Shown here piece after piece: positions 26,829-36,108 of a DNA stretch of 64,000 bases. The first letter of the stretch is position 1. Each line of letters begins with the position of its first letter. The stretch is from Bowmanella pacifica (GTDB taxonomy: Bacteria; Pseudomonadota; Gammaproteobacteria; Enterobacterales; Alteromonadaceae), in assembly GCF_014645355.1 (NCBI RefSeq), contig NZ_BMLS01000004.1:272338-336337 (forward strand), in the 5' to 3' direction. The notes below the pieces were generated by a model. That model searched no databases, had not been told where the DNA came from, and was given only the letters and a program-made list of their open reading frames with translations. Both the position numbers and the translations under genes were made by a program.

Positions 26829-27105
26829 ACCGCAGCAGCATGCTGATTTCAGCCATCCTGAAAAGGTATATAGGAAATACAAGGAGGATCTGAGTTCAGG
26901 CCATCACCTGAACCGTGGCAGAGGGTAAAATGTGTTCAACCGGCATAGACCAGTTTGCTATACGAAGAGCAGGAGCAACTTTTCCACCGATCACCATGGA
27001 CGGCGACTCCACGATTGGAGGAGCACCATAGCGTAGGGAGCGCTATGGAACAGCTTTAGCAAGCCTGCTAGCAAGTAAGCGACAAGGAGATAGCTTAAAT
27101 TTTTT

Positions 27106-27322
27106 GCCCATCCCTGGATGCCGCCGCTCCTTGGCATCCAAGCCACCGCTGCATACGACCATCAGGGAGGGGGGAAGTGCAGATTACGCACGACTCCATG
27201 GATGGAGGAGGTAGAGCGAATCAGGAGACCGAGCCGAGGAGCAGTTATCTGCCCGCCCATCCTTGGATATCGCCGCTCCATGGCATCCAAGCCACCGCTG
27301 CATACCATCCATCCTTGGATAT
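27106..27322. repeat. Modular hairpin repeat array, locus 1
   Basis: Three module types shared with the array at 49324-49787. Order here: C (27106-27155), A (27156-27252) interrupted by insert B (27191-27237), C (27253-27304), then a C truncated after 18 nt (27305-27322). C has a hairpin GGATGCC (27116-27122) / GGCATCC (27133-27139). A has GCAGAT...ATCTGC arms, with B in the loop; B has CTCCAT-GG-ATGGAG. The right end touches the A-tract of the lexA terminator. No open frame is conserved between copies, so it is not protein-coding. Dispersed structured repeat of unknown function. Confidence 0.85.
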
Positions 27323-27346
27323 AAAAAACCCGGCGATAGCCGGGTT
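27323..27346 (-). terminator. Rho-independent terminator of lexA
   Basis: An 8-bp stem AACCCGGC / GCCGGGTT with GATA loop (27327-27346); on the minus strand it ends in a run of T residues. It starts 26 nt after the lexA stop and touches the repeat array. Confidence 0.88.
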
Positions 27347-27372
27347 GCGATAAAACCGTCTGGTTTTGTCCC

Positions 27373-27999
27373 TTACATCCAATCGCTATTGCGGATCACG
27401 CCAACAGCAATCCCCTCAATAGAAAAGGGCTGGGTAGCTAAATCCACTTTAATAGGAGCAAATTCTTCATTTTCTGCATGTAGCAGTATTTCACTGCGTC
27501 CACGCCGTTCTATGCGCTTAACTGTGACCTCTTCATCCACTCTGGCCACTACAACCTGACCATTGTGCACGTCTAGGGTGCGATGCACAGCGAGCAGGTC
27601 CCCATCGATAATACCGATATCTTTCATACTCATACCGTTAACCCTAAGCAGAAAATCGGCCTTAGGCTTAAATAAATCAGGGTCAACTTTGTAATGCGTT
27701 TCAATATGTTGCTGGGCAAGAATAGGCTCTCCTGCTGCCACACGCCCGATCAAGGGTAAACCTTCGTCCTCGTCCTGCTCATCCAACGGGATGTTGAGTT
27801 TAATGCCACGGGATGTACCGGGCAGGATATCAATGACACCTTTACGGGATAAGGCTTTTAAATGCTCTTCTGCTGCATTAGCGGAGCGAAAACCCAGCTG
27901 CTTGGCTATCTCCGCACGAGTCGGCGGCATACCGGTATGAGCCATGGTATCTTTGATCAGTTGCAGAACTTCTTCCTGCCTGGGGGTAAGTGGACGCAT
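27373..27999 (-). CDS. lexA: LexA repressor
   Basis: A 208-residue SOS repressor. The N-terminal winged helix-turn-helix is seen in [16 protein letters not shown] and [23 protein letters not shown]. The self-cleavage site is Ala89-Gly90 in GRVAAGEP, with catalytic Ser124 (VNGMSM) and Lys161 (VTVKR), a shift of five from E. coli numbering. RecA filaments trigger cleavage and derepression. Its own promoter carries two LexA boxes, and the imuA-imuB-dnaE2 cassette at 58.6 kb has another. Gene order lexA/plsB/ubiA/ubiC is conserved with enterobacteria, with lexA and plsB divergent. Confidence 0.97.
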   Translation of the reverse strand: MRPLTPRQEEVLQLIKDTMAHTGMPPTRAEIAKQLGFRSANAAEEHLKALSRKGVIDILPGTSRGIKLNIPLDEQDEDEGLPLIGRVAAGEPILAQQHIETHYKVDPDLFKPKADFLLRVNGMSMKDIGIIDGDLLAVHRTLDVHNGQVVVARVDEEVTVKRIERRGRSEILLHAENEEFAPIKVDLATQPFSIEGIAVGVIRNSDWM

Positions 28000-28003
28000 A
28001 AGC

Positions 28004-28019
28004 CTGTTTTTCCATACAG
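28004..28019. promoter_or_regulatory. LexA box 1 in the lexA promoter
   Basis: CTGT-N8-ACAG, a perfect match to the SOS-box core, 5 bp upstream of the lexA start codon. Confidence 0.88.
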
Positions 28020-28024
28020 TTTTA

Positions 28025-28040
28025 CTGTCAGTATATCCAG
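28025..28040. promoter_or_regulatory. LexA box 2 in the lexA promoter
   Basis: CTGT-N8-CCAG, one mismatch from the core; the centre is 21 bp from box 1, the same two-turn spacing as the double operator of E. coli lexA. Confidence 0.8.
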
Positions 28041-28057
28041 TTACGCGGGGATAGCAA
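28030..28057 (-). promoter_or_regulatory. lexA promoter overlapping LexA box 2
   Basis: Read on the minus strand: TTGCTA (28052-28057), 16-nt spacer, TATACT (28030-28035). The -10 lies inside box 2, so LexA binding would block RNA polymerase. Confidence 0.7.
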
Positions 28058-28174
28058 CTCCTGTGGTCTTTTTACCAACCTCTACGCTAACTTAACCCTG
28101 ACACAGCGCGCTAAAAGGACAATCCAGTGCAAAAATGCTATGCTTCGCGCACTTTTAGCTTAGGATCCTGCACG

Positions 28175-30625
28175 ATGTCCTGGTTGCACAAGTTGCTGCT
28201 GAGTCTGTTCAAATACCCGACCCGATTACTGGTTAAAACCAAAAGCATTCCGGCCGATATCCATCAAGAGTTGGGTATTAACAGCGACAAACCTATTATC
28301 TATCTGTTACATACGCACTCGGCCACTGACCTAATTGCGTTGCAAAAGGCAACAGAACAAGCCGGGCTACCCGATCCTCTGCAACCCATACTGCTGGATG
28401 GCAAACCCTACAGGGCCCATCTTTGCCTGGAAGAGCCGCAGGGCCTTATCAGCCGAAAAATACAAAGCACCAAGATTGCCGAGCACTTTGTCGACATACT
28501 GAAAATGCAACGACACAACCCCGCTCAAGATGTACAAATAGTGCCTGCGTCGGTTTTCTGGGGGCGGGCTCCGGAGAAGTCCAGACAAGGTTGGGCCGAC
28601 TTGTTAGCCGATCGGGCATCCCCAAGCTGGTTGCGAAAATTTTTTATTGTGCTGTTTCTTGGCCGCGACAACTTTGTGTATTTTAGCCGCGCCGTATCCT
28701 CACAGCGTATGGCTCAGGAAAAAGGCACTGATGACATCGTCGCGCATAAGCTGATTCGTGTGGCACGCACCCACTTCTATCGTCGCATTCAGTCTATGAC
28801 GGGCCCTCGCAGCATTGATCGCCAGCAGCTTAGCTACGCAATTTTAGGTGCCAGCGCCGTTAAAGAAGCCATTGCCGAAGAACAACAAGGCAAGAAAATC
28901 AGCGCCGAGCAGGCCAAGCTGCAAGCCGAGAAATATTTAAAGGAAATCGCCGCTGACTACCGTGAAGGCACCATACGTCTGGGCGATCGCCTGCTTACTA
29001 GAGTGTGGAACAAAATTTATAACGGGATTGAAGTGCACAATGCGGCGCGCATCCGAGAATTGGCGCAAAATGGCCATGAAATTATCTATGTGCCTTGCCA
29101 TCGCAGTCATATGGACTATCTACTACTCACCTACGTTATCTACCACGAAGGCCTTGCCACTCCGCATATTGCAGCGGGCATCAATCTCAATTTCTGGCCA
29201 GTTGGAGGTATCTTCCGCCGCGCCGGCGCTTTTTTCCTACGCCGCAGCTTTGCCGGCAACAAGCTCTACACCGCGGTATTTCGCGAATACCTGGAGTTTT
29301 TGTTTAACCGAGGGTTTCCGGTCAAGTATTACCCGGAAGGTGGTCGCAGCCGCACCGGTCGCTTACTGACACCCAAAACTGGTATGCTGGCTATGACCCT
29401 GCAAGCTCTGCTTAAAGGTGTCAAACGACCGGTTAGCCTGGTTCCCGTCTATCTTGGTTATGAAAACGTCATGGAGCTGGGTAGTTATCTGAGTGAACTA
29501 AAAGGCAGTAGTAAACAAAAAGAATCCTTCGGTCAGGTATTTACCGCCATTAAGAAACTGAAAAACTATGGTCATGGCTTTCTCAGTTTTGGCGAACCTA
29601 TCCAACTGAACAGCTACCTGGATAGCCAGGTTCCCGACTGGCGCCAGGATGCCCAGCTGGATCCTGAGCGAAAGCCCAACTGGCTTACCCCAACAGTAAA
29701 CCAACTGGCCAACCAGGTAATGTGCCGTATCAACCAGGCGGCAGCACTAAATGGTATGGCACTCTGTTCTATGGCCTTACTGGCCGCTGACAACCACGCC
29801 ATGGCAGAGCATGATCTGGCAGACAGCCTGGAGTTGTTGCTAGAAATGCTGAGAAAGGCGCCCTACAGCGAGCTGAGTAATATTCCCGATATGAGCGGCA
29901 ACCAATTGCTGCAGCAAACCCTGGCACTGAAAAAATTCACCGTGCAGGAAGATGCCTTTGGTAAGGTGATCTCTCTGGACAGCTACCGCGCTATCACTCA
30001 AACCTATTATCGTAACAACATACTGCACTTATTTGCCCTGCCCGGCCTGATTGCCGCCGTCATACTGGCCGAGCATCATACTAATCAACAGCGTCTGGAC
30101 CACTGTATTAAGGCCATTTATCCGCTGCTTAAGCGTGAGTTATTTATGTATATGTCCCTGACGGACGCCATAACTTATTCGCACCAATTATTGAATCAGA
30201 TGCTATCGGTAGGTTTAGTGGTGGAACAGGACGGCAGCTACGTGCCCCCGACCAGAACTAGTGCCGCTTATGTGACCCTAAGCATCCTTAATCAAACCCT
30301 TCAGCAAACGCTGCAACGCTATGCTATTGTGCTAACGCTACTTGAAAAAGAGCAGTCCATAGCGCGGGCCGCTCTGGAAAAACAGAGTCGGGATTTGGCC
30401 GAGCACCTGAGCGCGGTTAACGGCATTCATGCTCCGGAATTTCACGATAAGAGCGTATTTGCCAGTTTTGTGAACGCTCTGAAAGATAATAATCTGGTGG
30501 AAGCAAGCGAAGAAGGCGGCCTGCAACACTCAGCCCAAAGCGCAGCGCTCAAGACGCTGGTGTTGTCGTTAGTCAGTTCGGGCATAGTGCAGACTCTGCA
30601 CCAATTGCACCATTCAGAAACTTAA
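28175..30625 (+). CDS. plsB: Glycerol-3-phosphate acyltransferase PlsB
   Basis: An 816-residue inner-membrane-associated enzyme that makes lysophosphatidic acid from glycerol 3-phosphate and acyl-CoA/acyl-ACP, the first step of phospholipid synthesis. Acyltransferase block I is HRSHMD (His309, Asp314); block II/III are seen in [12 protein letters not shown] and [14 protein letters not shown]; block IV in [11 protein letters not shown]. Length fits the E. coli protein (807 aa). The ATG at 28175 (MSWLHK) is chosen with AGGA upstream; an in-frame start 16 codons earlier looks unconserved. Divergent from lexA; its 3' end overlaps the convergent ubiA gene by 12 bp. Confidence 0.95.
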   Translation: MSWLHKLLLSLFKYPTRLLVKTKSIPADIHQELGINSDKPIIYLLHTHSATDLIALQKATEQAGLPDPLQPILLDGKPYRAHLCLEEPQGLISRKIQSTKIAEHFVDILKMQRHNPAQDVQIVPASVFWGRAPEKSRQGWADLLADRASPSWLRKFFIVLFLGRDNFVYFSRAVSSQRMAQEKGTDDIVAHKLIRVARTHFYRRIQSMTGPRSIDRQQLSYAILGASAVKEAIAEEQQGKKISAEQAKLQAEKYLKEIAADYREGTIRLGDRLLTRVWNKIYNGIEVHNAARIRELAQNGHEIIYVPCHRSHMDYLLLTYVIYHEGLATPHIAAGINLNFWPVGGIFRRAGAFFLRRSFAGNKLYTAVFREYLEFLFNRGFPVKYYPEGGRSRTGRLLTPKTGMLAMTLQALLKGVKRPVSLVPVYLGYENVMELGSYLSELKGSSKQKESFGQVFTAIKKLKNYGHGFLSFGEPIQLNSYLDSQVPDWRQDAQLDPERKPNWLTPTVNQLANQVMCRINQAAALNGMALCSMALLAADNHAMAEHDLADSLELLLEMLRKAPYSELSNIPDMSGNQLLQQTLALKKFTVQEDAFGKVISLDSYRAITQTYYRNNILHLFALPGLIAAVILAEHHTNQQRLDHCIKAIYPLLKRELFMYMSLTDAITYSHQLLNQMLSVGLVVEQDGSYVPPTRTSAAYVTLSILNQTLQQTLQRYAIVLTLLEKEQSIARAALEKQSRDLAEHLSAVNGIHAPEFHDKSVFASFVNALKDNNLVEASEEGGLQHSAQSAALKTLVLSLVSSGIVQTLHQLHHSET

Positions 30626-31474
30626 ATCCAGAATCAGGCCAATAGTGACCGCCATGCCCAGATAGTGATTATTCAAAAAGGCGCGAAAGCATGGATCGCG
30701 CTCTCGTCCGGCTATCAGCCACTGTTGGTAGCCGGACAAAAATACCGCCACAACCCATCCAGCAAAGTACCACATACCCAGGGACAGATAGACACCCAGC
30801 CAAACCAGGATCGCCAGGGTGATTGCCTGCAATAACCCGATAATCAACTTATCATGACGGCCAAACAGAATCGCTGTGGATTTGACTCCGATACGCAGGT
30901 CATCATCCCTGTCCACCATGGCGTACATGGTATCGTACGCCACAGTCCATAACAGGTTCGCCACAAACAGCCACCAGCTCCACCAGGGTAAGGTTTCCAA
31001 ACTGGCCATAAACGCCATGGGAATGGCCCAACTAAATGCTGCGCCCAGTACAAACTGCGGCAGGTTAGTAAAACGCTTCATAAACGGATAACAGGCCGCC
31101 AGCGCCAACGCCCCGAAAGACAATAAGATAGTTTGCCAGTTCAGCAGCAAAACTAATAAGAAAGACAACAAAACCAATAAGGCAAAAAAGCCCAGTGCTT
31201 CTTTTTCACTAAGCTGGCCACTGACCAGAGGGCGCTGTGCGGTGCGTTTTACTTCCCCGTCAACATGGCGGTCGGCGTAATCATTGATGACACAGCCAGC
31301 CGAACGCATAAAAAAAACGCCCAGGCTGAAAATAATCAATAATGACCAGTCTGGCGTGCCTTGCACCGACATCCATAGCGCCCACCACGTCGGCCATAAC
31401 AACAGATAAGTGCCGATGGGCTTGTCCATGCGGGCCAACCTTGCATAGGCAGTAAGCTTATTGCGACTAAGCAC
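30614..31474 (-). CDS. ubiA: 4-hydroxybenzoate octaprenyltransferase UbiA
   Basis: A 286-residue integral membrane prenyltransferase joining the polyprenyl chain to 4-hydroxybenzoate in ubiquinone synthesis. The two aspartate-rich sites are visible: [21 protein letters not shown] and [22 protein letters not shown], with about eight spans and [18 protein letters not shown] near the N terminus. Start GTG at 31472-31474 with GGGGGAG just upstream, overlapping the ubiC stop by 8 nt; TTG four codons earlier is possible. Translationally coupled to ubiC. Confidence 0.94.
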   Translation of the reverse strand: MLSRNKLTAYARLARMDKPIGTYLLLWPTWWALWMSVQGTPDWSLLIIFSLGVFFMRSAGCVINDYADRHVDGEVKRTAQRPLVSGQLSEKEALGFFALLVLLSFLLVLLLNWQTILLSFGALALAACYPFMKRFTNLPQFVLGAAFSWAIPMAFMASLETLPWWSWWLFVANLLWTVAYDTMYAMVDRDDDLRIGVKSTAILFGRHDKLIIGLLQAITLAILVWLGVYLSLGMWYFAGWVVAVFLSGYQQWLIAGRERDPCFRAFLNNHYLGMAVTIGLILDLSF

Positions 31475-32066
31475 CAGCTCCCCCAAATTGCTTATAGGCA
31501 GGACTACCAGGCAAGAAAATCTCAGCCACCATCATATGCCAATGGCGATAACTAAAACGCGAGCGCCTTCCCCATACATCATGGGTACTATCAATGCCAA
31601 GGGTTTGTAACAAGGCGTGGTCAGCCGGGATCCGGGTAATCTCAAAGGGCTCCCGTACACAATCGCTTCTGTTGAACAGCACCTTCCCCAGCGACTGCTC
31701 ACCAAGCTGCGCTAATTCCTGCATACCTTGATGAATTAAGGTAACCGGCAGTAATGAACGAGCAAAGACCCAAGGCTGCGCTTCACCGCAGAGCAAAACT
31801 TCCCTGACTTCACAGGGCATATCAGTCATCTGGCACTGTTCATCTTCCGACAAAGGCGCCACGGCCTGCCCTAACAATTGCACCCTGAACTGTCGACAAT
31901 GGCTTTGCAGTCGCTCAGTCAGCGAACCGGTATCCAGTAACCAATTTTTCAGGTGAAAGTCTGGTATCGACAGATCGTCGGGTTGCACCCAACGGGTATC
32001 GAGCATCAATGGGAAATGGATGGATAAATTCAAGATGCGTTGCAGATAAGACGATAAAGAAGTCAT
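31467..32066 (-). CDS. ubiC: Chorismate lyase UbiC
   Basis: A 199-residue cytoplasmic enzyme cutting chorismate to 4-hydroxybenzoate and pyruvate, the first committed step to ubiquinone. Family features include [20 protein letters not shown], the Arg-rich [16 protein letters not shown] segment and [12 protein letters not shown] near the end with the conserved Glu. Start ATG at 32064-32066 follows AAAGG; upstream residues in the frame are unconserved. First gene of ubiC-ubiA, divergent from the FliL-like gene. Confidence 0.9.
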   Translation of the reverse strand: MTSLSSYLQRILNLSIHFPLMLDTRWVQPDDLSIPDFHLKNWLLDTGSLTERLQSHCRQFRVQLLGQAVAPLSEDEQCQMTDMPCEVREVLLCGEAQPWVFARSLLPVTLIHQGMQELAQLGEQSLGKVLFNRSDCVREPFEITRIPADHALLQTLGIDSTHDVWGRRSRFSYRHWHMMVAEIFLPGSPAYKQFGGAGA

Positions 32067-32191
32067 GATACCTTTGTGGTTAGACACCGGCAAATCTGCT
32101 GGTCTCATAAAATACCTATATCATGCTGTCGATTCACAAGGTTTTGCTGATAAAATACAATCCATTAGAGACTCGCGGGAAGCAACTACTT

Positions 32192-32587
32192 ATGTTCAAG
32201 AGATGTTATGCATTGCTGGTCCTTGTGCCGCTTTTGATATTGGCACCGAGATCTCATGCCGCTTACGCCTATTTCGGCCTGGAACCTGACATCGTCACCA
32301 ATTACGTCAGTAACAGCAGCCGTAATCTTGGCTATGTCAGGGTTACCGTTGAGTTAATGTTGGAAGATGCGTCTTTTCTCGAAGCCGCTGAGCACCATGC
32401 ACCACTACTCAGGGCCACGGCTATTGATATATTTGGTCGTCAGCCAGAAGAAAAAGTGAAATCCTTGACCGGCAGGGAAGAAATTCGTCGGGATTGCCTA
32501 CAGAAGCTGCGTCAGCTAATGAAGCAGGAAACCGGCTCAGAAATGATCAAGGATGTGATTTTCACTAAGTACCTTTATCAGGGCTAA
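32192..32587 (+). CDS. Orphan FliL-like protein with signal peptide
   Basis: A 131-residue exported protein: hydrophobic N terminus (LLVLVPLLILAPRSHA) with a likely cleavage site, then YVRVTVELMLEDASFLEAAEHHAPLLRATAIDIFG and REEIRRDCLQKLRQLM, which resemble the periplasmic domain of FliL, the stator-associated flagellar protein. The signal anchor of true FliL is replaced by what looks like a cleavable signal. A stand-alone copy next to ubiC is known from marine gammaproteobacteria; no flagellar operon is near. GGAAG precedes the ATG at 32192. Function not established. Confidence 0.72.
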   Translation: MFKRCYALLVLVPLLILAPRSHAAYAYFGLEPDIVTNYVSNSSRNLGYVRVTVELMLEDASFLEAAEHHAPLLRATAIDIFGRQPEEKVKSLTGREEIRRDCLQKLRQLMKQETGSEMIKDVIFTKYLYQG

Positions 32588-32594
32588 ATGGATA

Positions 32595-32619
32595 GATAGG
32601 CTTGCCTTGCAAGCCTATC
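32595..32619. terminator. Hairpin between fliL-like gene and glpG
   Basis: An 11-bp stem GATAGGCTTGC / GCAAGCCTATC with a CTT loop, reaching into the glpG stop codon. No clear T-tract; probably a shared weak terminator for two convergent genes. Confidence 0.55.
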
Positions 32620-33448
32620 GTCTGATTCTTGAATAGCCCAATGCCAGCAAACAGCCGCTAACCAACCCCACCGTATGGGCAGTATTCGCCACGCTTACCC
32701 ACAGCAAATCTGCATAGCCCAACACCAACCAGAATAAAATAAATCCAACCAGCGGCTTAGACAGACTTAAGCCCCATTGCGGGCGCAGCCAACCGCACCA
32801 CCAGACAAATCCCATTACGCCATAAACAACCCCAGATAAGCCACCGAAATTCGGCCCGGTATGCAGGTATTGCGCATAATTGGAAAACAACGCCGTCAGC
32901 ACAAAAATCAGTAACAAATTCACACTACCGAATTTGTCCTCGATCTGACTGCCCAACATGGCCCACCAAAGCAGGTTAAAGACGATATGCAGCGCCGAGA
33001 AATGCAAAAAGGCCGGGCCAAGCAACCGCCACCATTGATGATTTTCACTGAGTAACGAGGGCGATTGGAATGACAACCAATATTGCAGCTGCGTAAACCA
33101 CCCCATCAGGCTGCCTATATAAACCAGCCCACATGCCACCAGCACCAGCAAGGTTACCGGGCTTCGCAACAACATCTGCAATTGTGGCGATACCTGCCGT
33201 GCCACGGGTTGCAATTGCACCGCCTCCCCTTGTTGCCAGGCGGCCTGTTGGTACTTGGCCTGTCGTGGGTTGCGGATAAAATCCTGAGTGATCAGCCGGG
33301 CGGCTTCCCACTTGTCTTCATCAAGCAGTATAAGGCAATGGGGGTGCTCCCCATCCGAATGGTTGTAGCGCACCGCAATACCCTGTTGATTCAGGTAATT
33401 GGCCAGCAACTGGGCTGGCGCTTCCTGACTGAATGCAATTAACTGCAA
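32615..33448 (-). CDS. glpG: Rhomboid intramembrane serine protease GlpG
   Basis: A 277-residue protein with a cytoplasmic N-terminal domain (about 1-70) and six spans. The catalytic Ser is in GLSGVVYGVMG and the catalytic His in VANTAHTVGLVSG; HIVFNLLWWAMLGSQIE is the conserved loop and helix 2 region. It cleaves membrane proteins within the bilayer. Start is TTG at 33446-33448, just after the glpE stop; the N terminus then matches the GlpG domain that begins a few residues in. Same glpE-glpG order as enterobacteria, but without glpR or glpD. Confidence 0.92.
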   Translation of the reverse strand: MQLIAFSQEAPAQLLANYLNQQGIAVRYNHSDGEHPHCLILLDEDKWEAARLITQDFIRNPRQAKYQQAAWQQGEAVQLQPVARQVSPQLQMLLRSPVTLLVLVACGLVYIGSLMGWFTQLQYWLSFQSPSLLSENHQWWRLLGPAFLHFSALHIVFNLLWWAMLGSQIEDKFGSVNLLLIFVLTALFSNYAQYLHTGPNFGGLSGVVYGVMGFVWWCGWLRPQWGLSLSKPLVGFILFWLVLGYADLLWVSVANTAHTVGLVSGCLLALGYSRIRR

Positions 33449-33452
33449 AGCG

Positions 33453-33773
33453 TTATCCCTGACTCACGTAAGGAAAAGCACGGCGCCAGCCTTCAAAGCC
33501 CCCATCCAGGCTGTACACCTGTTCATAGCCTTGCTGCACCAAAAACTGGGCCGCCTGCTGGCTACTGATACCGTGGTAACAACAAACAATAATAGGGCGT
33601 GCTTTGTCCGTCGCCGCCATAAACTGGCTGAGCGACTCATTCGACAAGTGAGTGGCCCCTTCAATATGTGCAGCCTCAAAAGAGTTGGCGTCGCGGATAT
33701 CTGCCAGCGTTGCCAGGTTATCTTTTAACATTTGCTGGGCCGCATCGGCCTGAATATGGGAGAAACTTTGCAT
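33453..33773 (-). CDS. glpE: Thiosulfate sulfurtransferase GlpE
   Basis: A 106-residue single-domain rhodanese. The active-site loop is CCYHGISS with catalytic Cys65, the same residue number as E. coli GlpE; DIRDANSFEAAHIEGATHL and the terminal SLDGGFEGWRRAFP are rhodanese motifs. It transfers sulfur from thiosulfate to cyanide or thiols in vitro; the cell role is uncertain. It lies 4 nt downstream of tdh and 4 nt upstream of glpG, so kbl-tdh-glpE-glpG may be one transcript. Confidence 0.93.
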   Translation of the reverse strand: MQSFSHIQADAAQQMLKDNLATLADIRDANSFEAAHIEGATHLSNESLSQFMAATDKARPIIVCCYHGISSQQAAQFLVQQGYEQVYSLDGGFEGWRRAFPYVSQG

Positions 33774-33777
33774 TTTA

Positions 33778-34800
33778 TTACCAACTCAATACGACTTTCC
33801 CAGACTGACCCGACGCCATGGCATCAAAGCCCTGCTGGAAATCATCAATGCCAAATCTATGCGTGATGATTGGACTCAAATCCAGCCCGCTTTGGATCAA
33901 ACTGGCCATTTTGTACCAGGTTTCAAACATCTCACGACCATAAATACCTTTGATAATCAGCCCTTTGAATATGACCTGATTCCAGTCAATAGCGGTTTCA
34001 CCGGAGGGAATCCCCAGCATCGCAATCTTGCCACCGTGATTCATTTTGGCCAACATATCTCTGAATGCAGCCGGGACACCAGACATTTCCAGCCCCACAT
34101 CGAAGCCCTCTGTCATCCCCAGCTCTTTCATCACATCGGCCAGATTTTCTTTGCCGACATTGACCGCCCTGGTGGCACCCATTTTACGCGCCAGTTCCAG
34201 ACGATAATCATTCAGATCGGTAATCACCACATGACGCGCCCCCACATGGCGGGCCACCGCTGCCGCCATAATACCAATAGGGCCTGCACCGGTAATCAGC
34301 ACATCCTCGCCAACTAAATCGAAGGACAACGCGGTGTGCACAGCATTACCAAAGGGGTCGAAAATAGATGCCAGGTCGTCAGAAATGTTGTCTGGGATCT
34401 TAAAGGCGTTGAAAGCCGGGATCACCAAATACTCGGCAAAGGCTCCTGGGCGGTTAACCCCAACACCTGTGGTGTTGCGGCACAAATGGCGGCGACCGGC
34501 GCGGCAGTTACGGCAATATCCACAGGTGATATGCCCCTCGCCAGACACCCTATCGCCCACTTTAAAACCAGCGACTTCCTGGCCCATATCCACCACTTCG
34601 CCCACATATTCATGACCAACCACCATAGGTACAGGAATGGTCTTCTGCGACCATTCGTCCCAATGGTAAATATGCATGTCGGTGCCACAAATGGCGGTCT
34701 TGCGGATCTTAATCAGCAAGTCGTTGTGGCCCATCTCGGGCTTCTCTGTGTCGGTTAGCCAAATACCCGGCTTGGCATGGAGCTTTGATAAGGATTTCAT
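33778..34800 (-). CDS. tdh: L-threonine 3-dehydrogenase
   Basis: A 340-residue zinc-dependent medium-chain dehydrogenase oxidising L-threonine to 2-amino-3-ketobutyrate with NAD+. Catalytic zinc site: [13 protein letters not shown] and GHEYVGEV; structural zinc Cys cluster [15 protein letters not shown]; nucleotide fold [20 protein letters not shown]. Length identical in class to E. coli Tdh (341 aa). Its ATG overlaps the kbl stop (ATGA), so the two enzymes of the threonine-to-glycine route are coupled. Confidence 0.96.
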   Translation of the reverse strand: MKSLSKLHAKPGIWLTDTEKPEMGHNDLLIKIRKTAICGTDMHIYHWDEWSQKTIPVPMVVGHEYVGEVVDMGQEVAGFKVGDRVSGEGHITCGYCRNCRAGRRHLCRNTTGVGVNRPGAFAEYLVIPAFNAFKIPDNISDDLASIFDPFGNAVHTALSFDLVGEDVLITGAGPIGIMAAAVARHVGARHVVITDLNDYRLELARKMGATRAVNVGKENLADVMKELGMTEGFDVGLEMSGVPAAFRDMLAKMNHGGKIAMLGIPSGETAIDWNQVIFKGLIIKGIYGREMFETWYKMASLIQSGLDLSPIITHRFGIDDFQQGFDAMASGQSGKVVLSW

Positions 34801-35993
34801 GCAATCACTCCCAATTCCTTGCCAACCGCAATAAATGCATCGATGGCATGGTCAAGTTGTTCACGACTATGTGCCGCTGACATCTGGGTACGAATTCTGG
34901 CCTGGCCTTGCGGTACCACGGGGAAAGAGAAGCCCACCACATACACGCCTCGTGCCAGCATTTTTTCAGCCATTTGGGCGGCCAGCTTGGCATCGCCTAA
35001 CATCACCGGAATAATGGCGTGATCGGCACCTGCCAGAGTAAAACCAGCCTCGCTCATACGCTGACGGAAGTACTGACTGTTCTCGCGTAAACGGTCACGC
35101 AATACACCACCTTCAGCCAGCATGTCTAACACTTTAATGGAAGCAGACACAATGGCAGGCGCCAACGAATTGGAGAACAAATAGGGGCGAGAGCGCTGGC
35201 GCAACCAATCAACAACCTCTTTTTTAGCCGCAGTATAACCACCTGACGCTCCACCTAAGGCCTTGCCCAGAGTCCCAGTGATAATGTCCACACGGCCCAT
35301 GACATCACAATATTCATGGCTGCCACGGCCCTGTTCGCCAACAAATCCTACCGCATGAGAGTCATCCACCATTACCAGCGCACCGTATTTATCCGCCAGA
35401 TCACAGACAGCCTTGAGGTTGGCAATCACGCCATCCATCGAAAACACACCATCGGTGGCAATAAGTTTGAATCTTGCGCCGTCCGCCTGCGCCTGCTGCA
35501 ATTGCTTCTCAAGCTCTGCCATATCATTATTGGCATAGCGATAACGTTTAGCCTTGCACAAGCGCACACCGTCAATGATGCTGGCATGATTTAATGCATC
35601 CGAAATAATCGCATCTTCTGCGCTCAAAAGCGTTTCGAATAAACCAGCATTAGCGTCAAAACAAGAAGAGTACAGTATGGTATCTTCCATCCCCAGAAAC
35701 TCACTGATGCGCTTTTCAAGCTGCTTGTGAATATCCTGAGTACCACAGATAAAGCGAACCGATGCCATACCAAAACCATGACTGTCCAGGCCGTGTTTGG
35801 CGGCGTCAATTAAGTCTGGGTGATTGGCCAGTCCGAGATAGTTGTTGGCACAGAAATTAAGCACCTGCTCACCGCTATTGATACGGATATCAGCCTGTTG
35901 TTGGGATGTGATAACGCGTTCGCCTTTGTATAGGCCTTGCTCGCGCACGTCATCCAGTTGCTGTTGCAAGTGTGCAATAAAACCACTATTCAT
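34797..35993 (-). CDS. kbl: Glycine C-acetyltransferase (2-amino-3-ketobutyrate CoA ligase)
   Basis: A 398-residue PLP enzyme that cleaves 2-amino-3-ketobutyrate with CoA to glycine and acetyl-CoA, removing the unstable product of Tdh. Visible: [26 protein letters not shown] for PLP contact, and [16 protein letters not shown] with the Lys that forms the internal aldimine. Same length as E. coli Kbl. First gene of kbl-tdh. About 115 bp separate its start from the GGDEF-EAL gene end upstream. Confidence 0.96.
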   Translation of the reverse strand: MNSGFIAHLQQQLDDVREQGLYKGERVITSQQQADIRINSGEQVLNFCANNYLGLANHPDLIDAAKHGLDSHGFGMASVRFICGTQDIHKQLEKRISEFLGMEDTILYSSCFDANAGLFETLLSAEDAIISDALNHASIIDGVRLCKAKRYRYANNDMAELEKQLQQAQADGARFKLIATDGVFSMDGVIANLKAVCDLADKYGALVMVDDSHAVGFVGEQGRGSHEYCDVMGRVDIITGTLGKALGGASGGYTAAKKEVVDWLRQRSRPYLFSNSLAPAIVSASIKVLDMLAEGGVLRDRLRENSQYFRQRMSEAGFTLAGADHAIIPVMLGDAKLAAQMAEKMLARGVYVVGFSFPVVPQGQARIRTQMSAAHSREQLDHAIDAFIAVGKELGVIA

Positions 35994-36108
35994 TTTTTGT
36001 GCTCCATCAGAACATATTGTGCCAAAGTCTTATTGTAAAAGACTCCGGCATGGCAGGTACATAGGTGTGAGAGAATTGTCCGGTCAGACCATTAAGGCAA
36101 CATCTGGG

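Larger units (their letters stand above)
26592..27105. other. Oxidase operon upstream region with inverted repeats and degenerate repeat remnants
   Basis: No gene is apparent in these 514 bp. They should hold the minus-strand promoter of coxB; TATAAC (read on the minus strand near 26680-26686) is a possible -10 but a matching -35 was not found. Inverted repeats: AGGTGTC/GACACCT (26648-26677), GTTCAGG/CCTGAAC (26894-26913) and CCATAGCG/CGCTATGG (27026-27048). From about 26975 on, GCAGGAGCAA and CTCCACGATTGGAG (27007-27020) resemble degraded pieces of the repeat array that follows. Confidence 0.5.

Noticed and set aside
26592..27105. Replication origin near lexA
   Set aside because: Only one DnaA box, no AT-rich 13-mers, no dnaA, gidA or parAB nearby.
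27118..27324. 68-residue frame in repeat array 1
   Set aside because: Consists of repeat modules; the matching modules at locus 2 are read in other frames.
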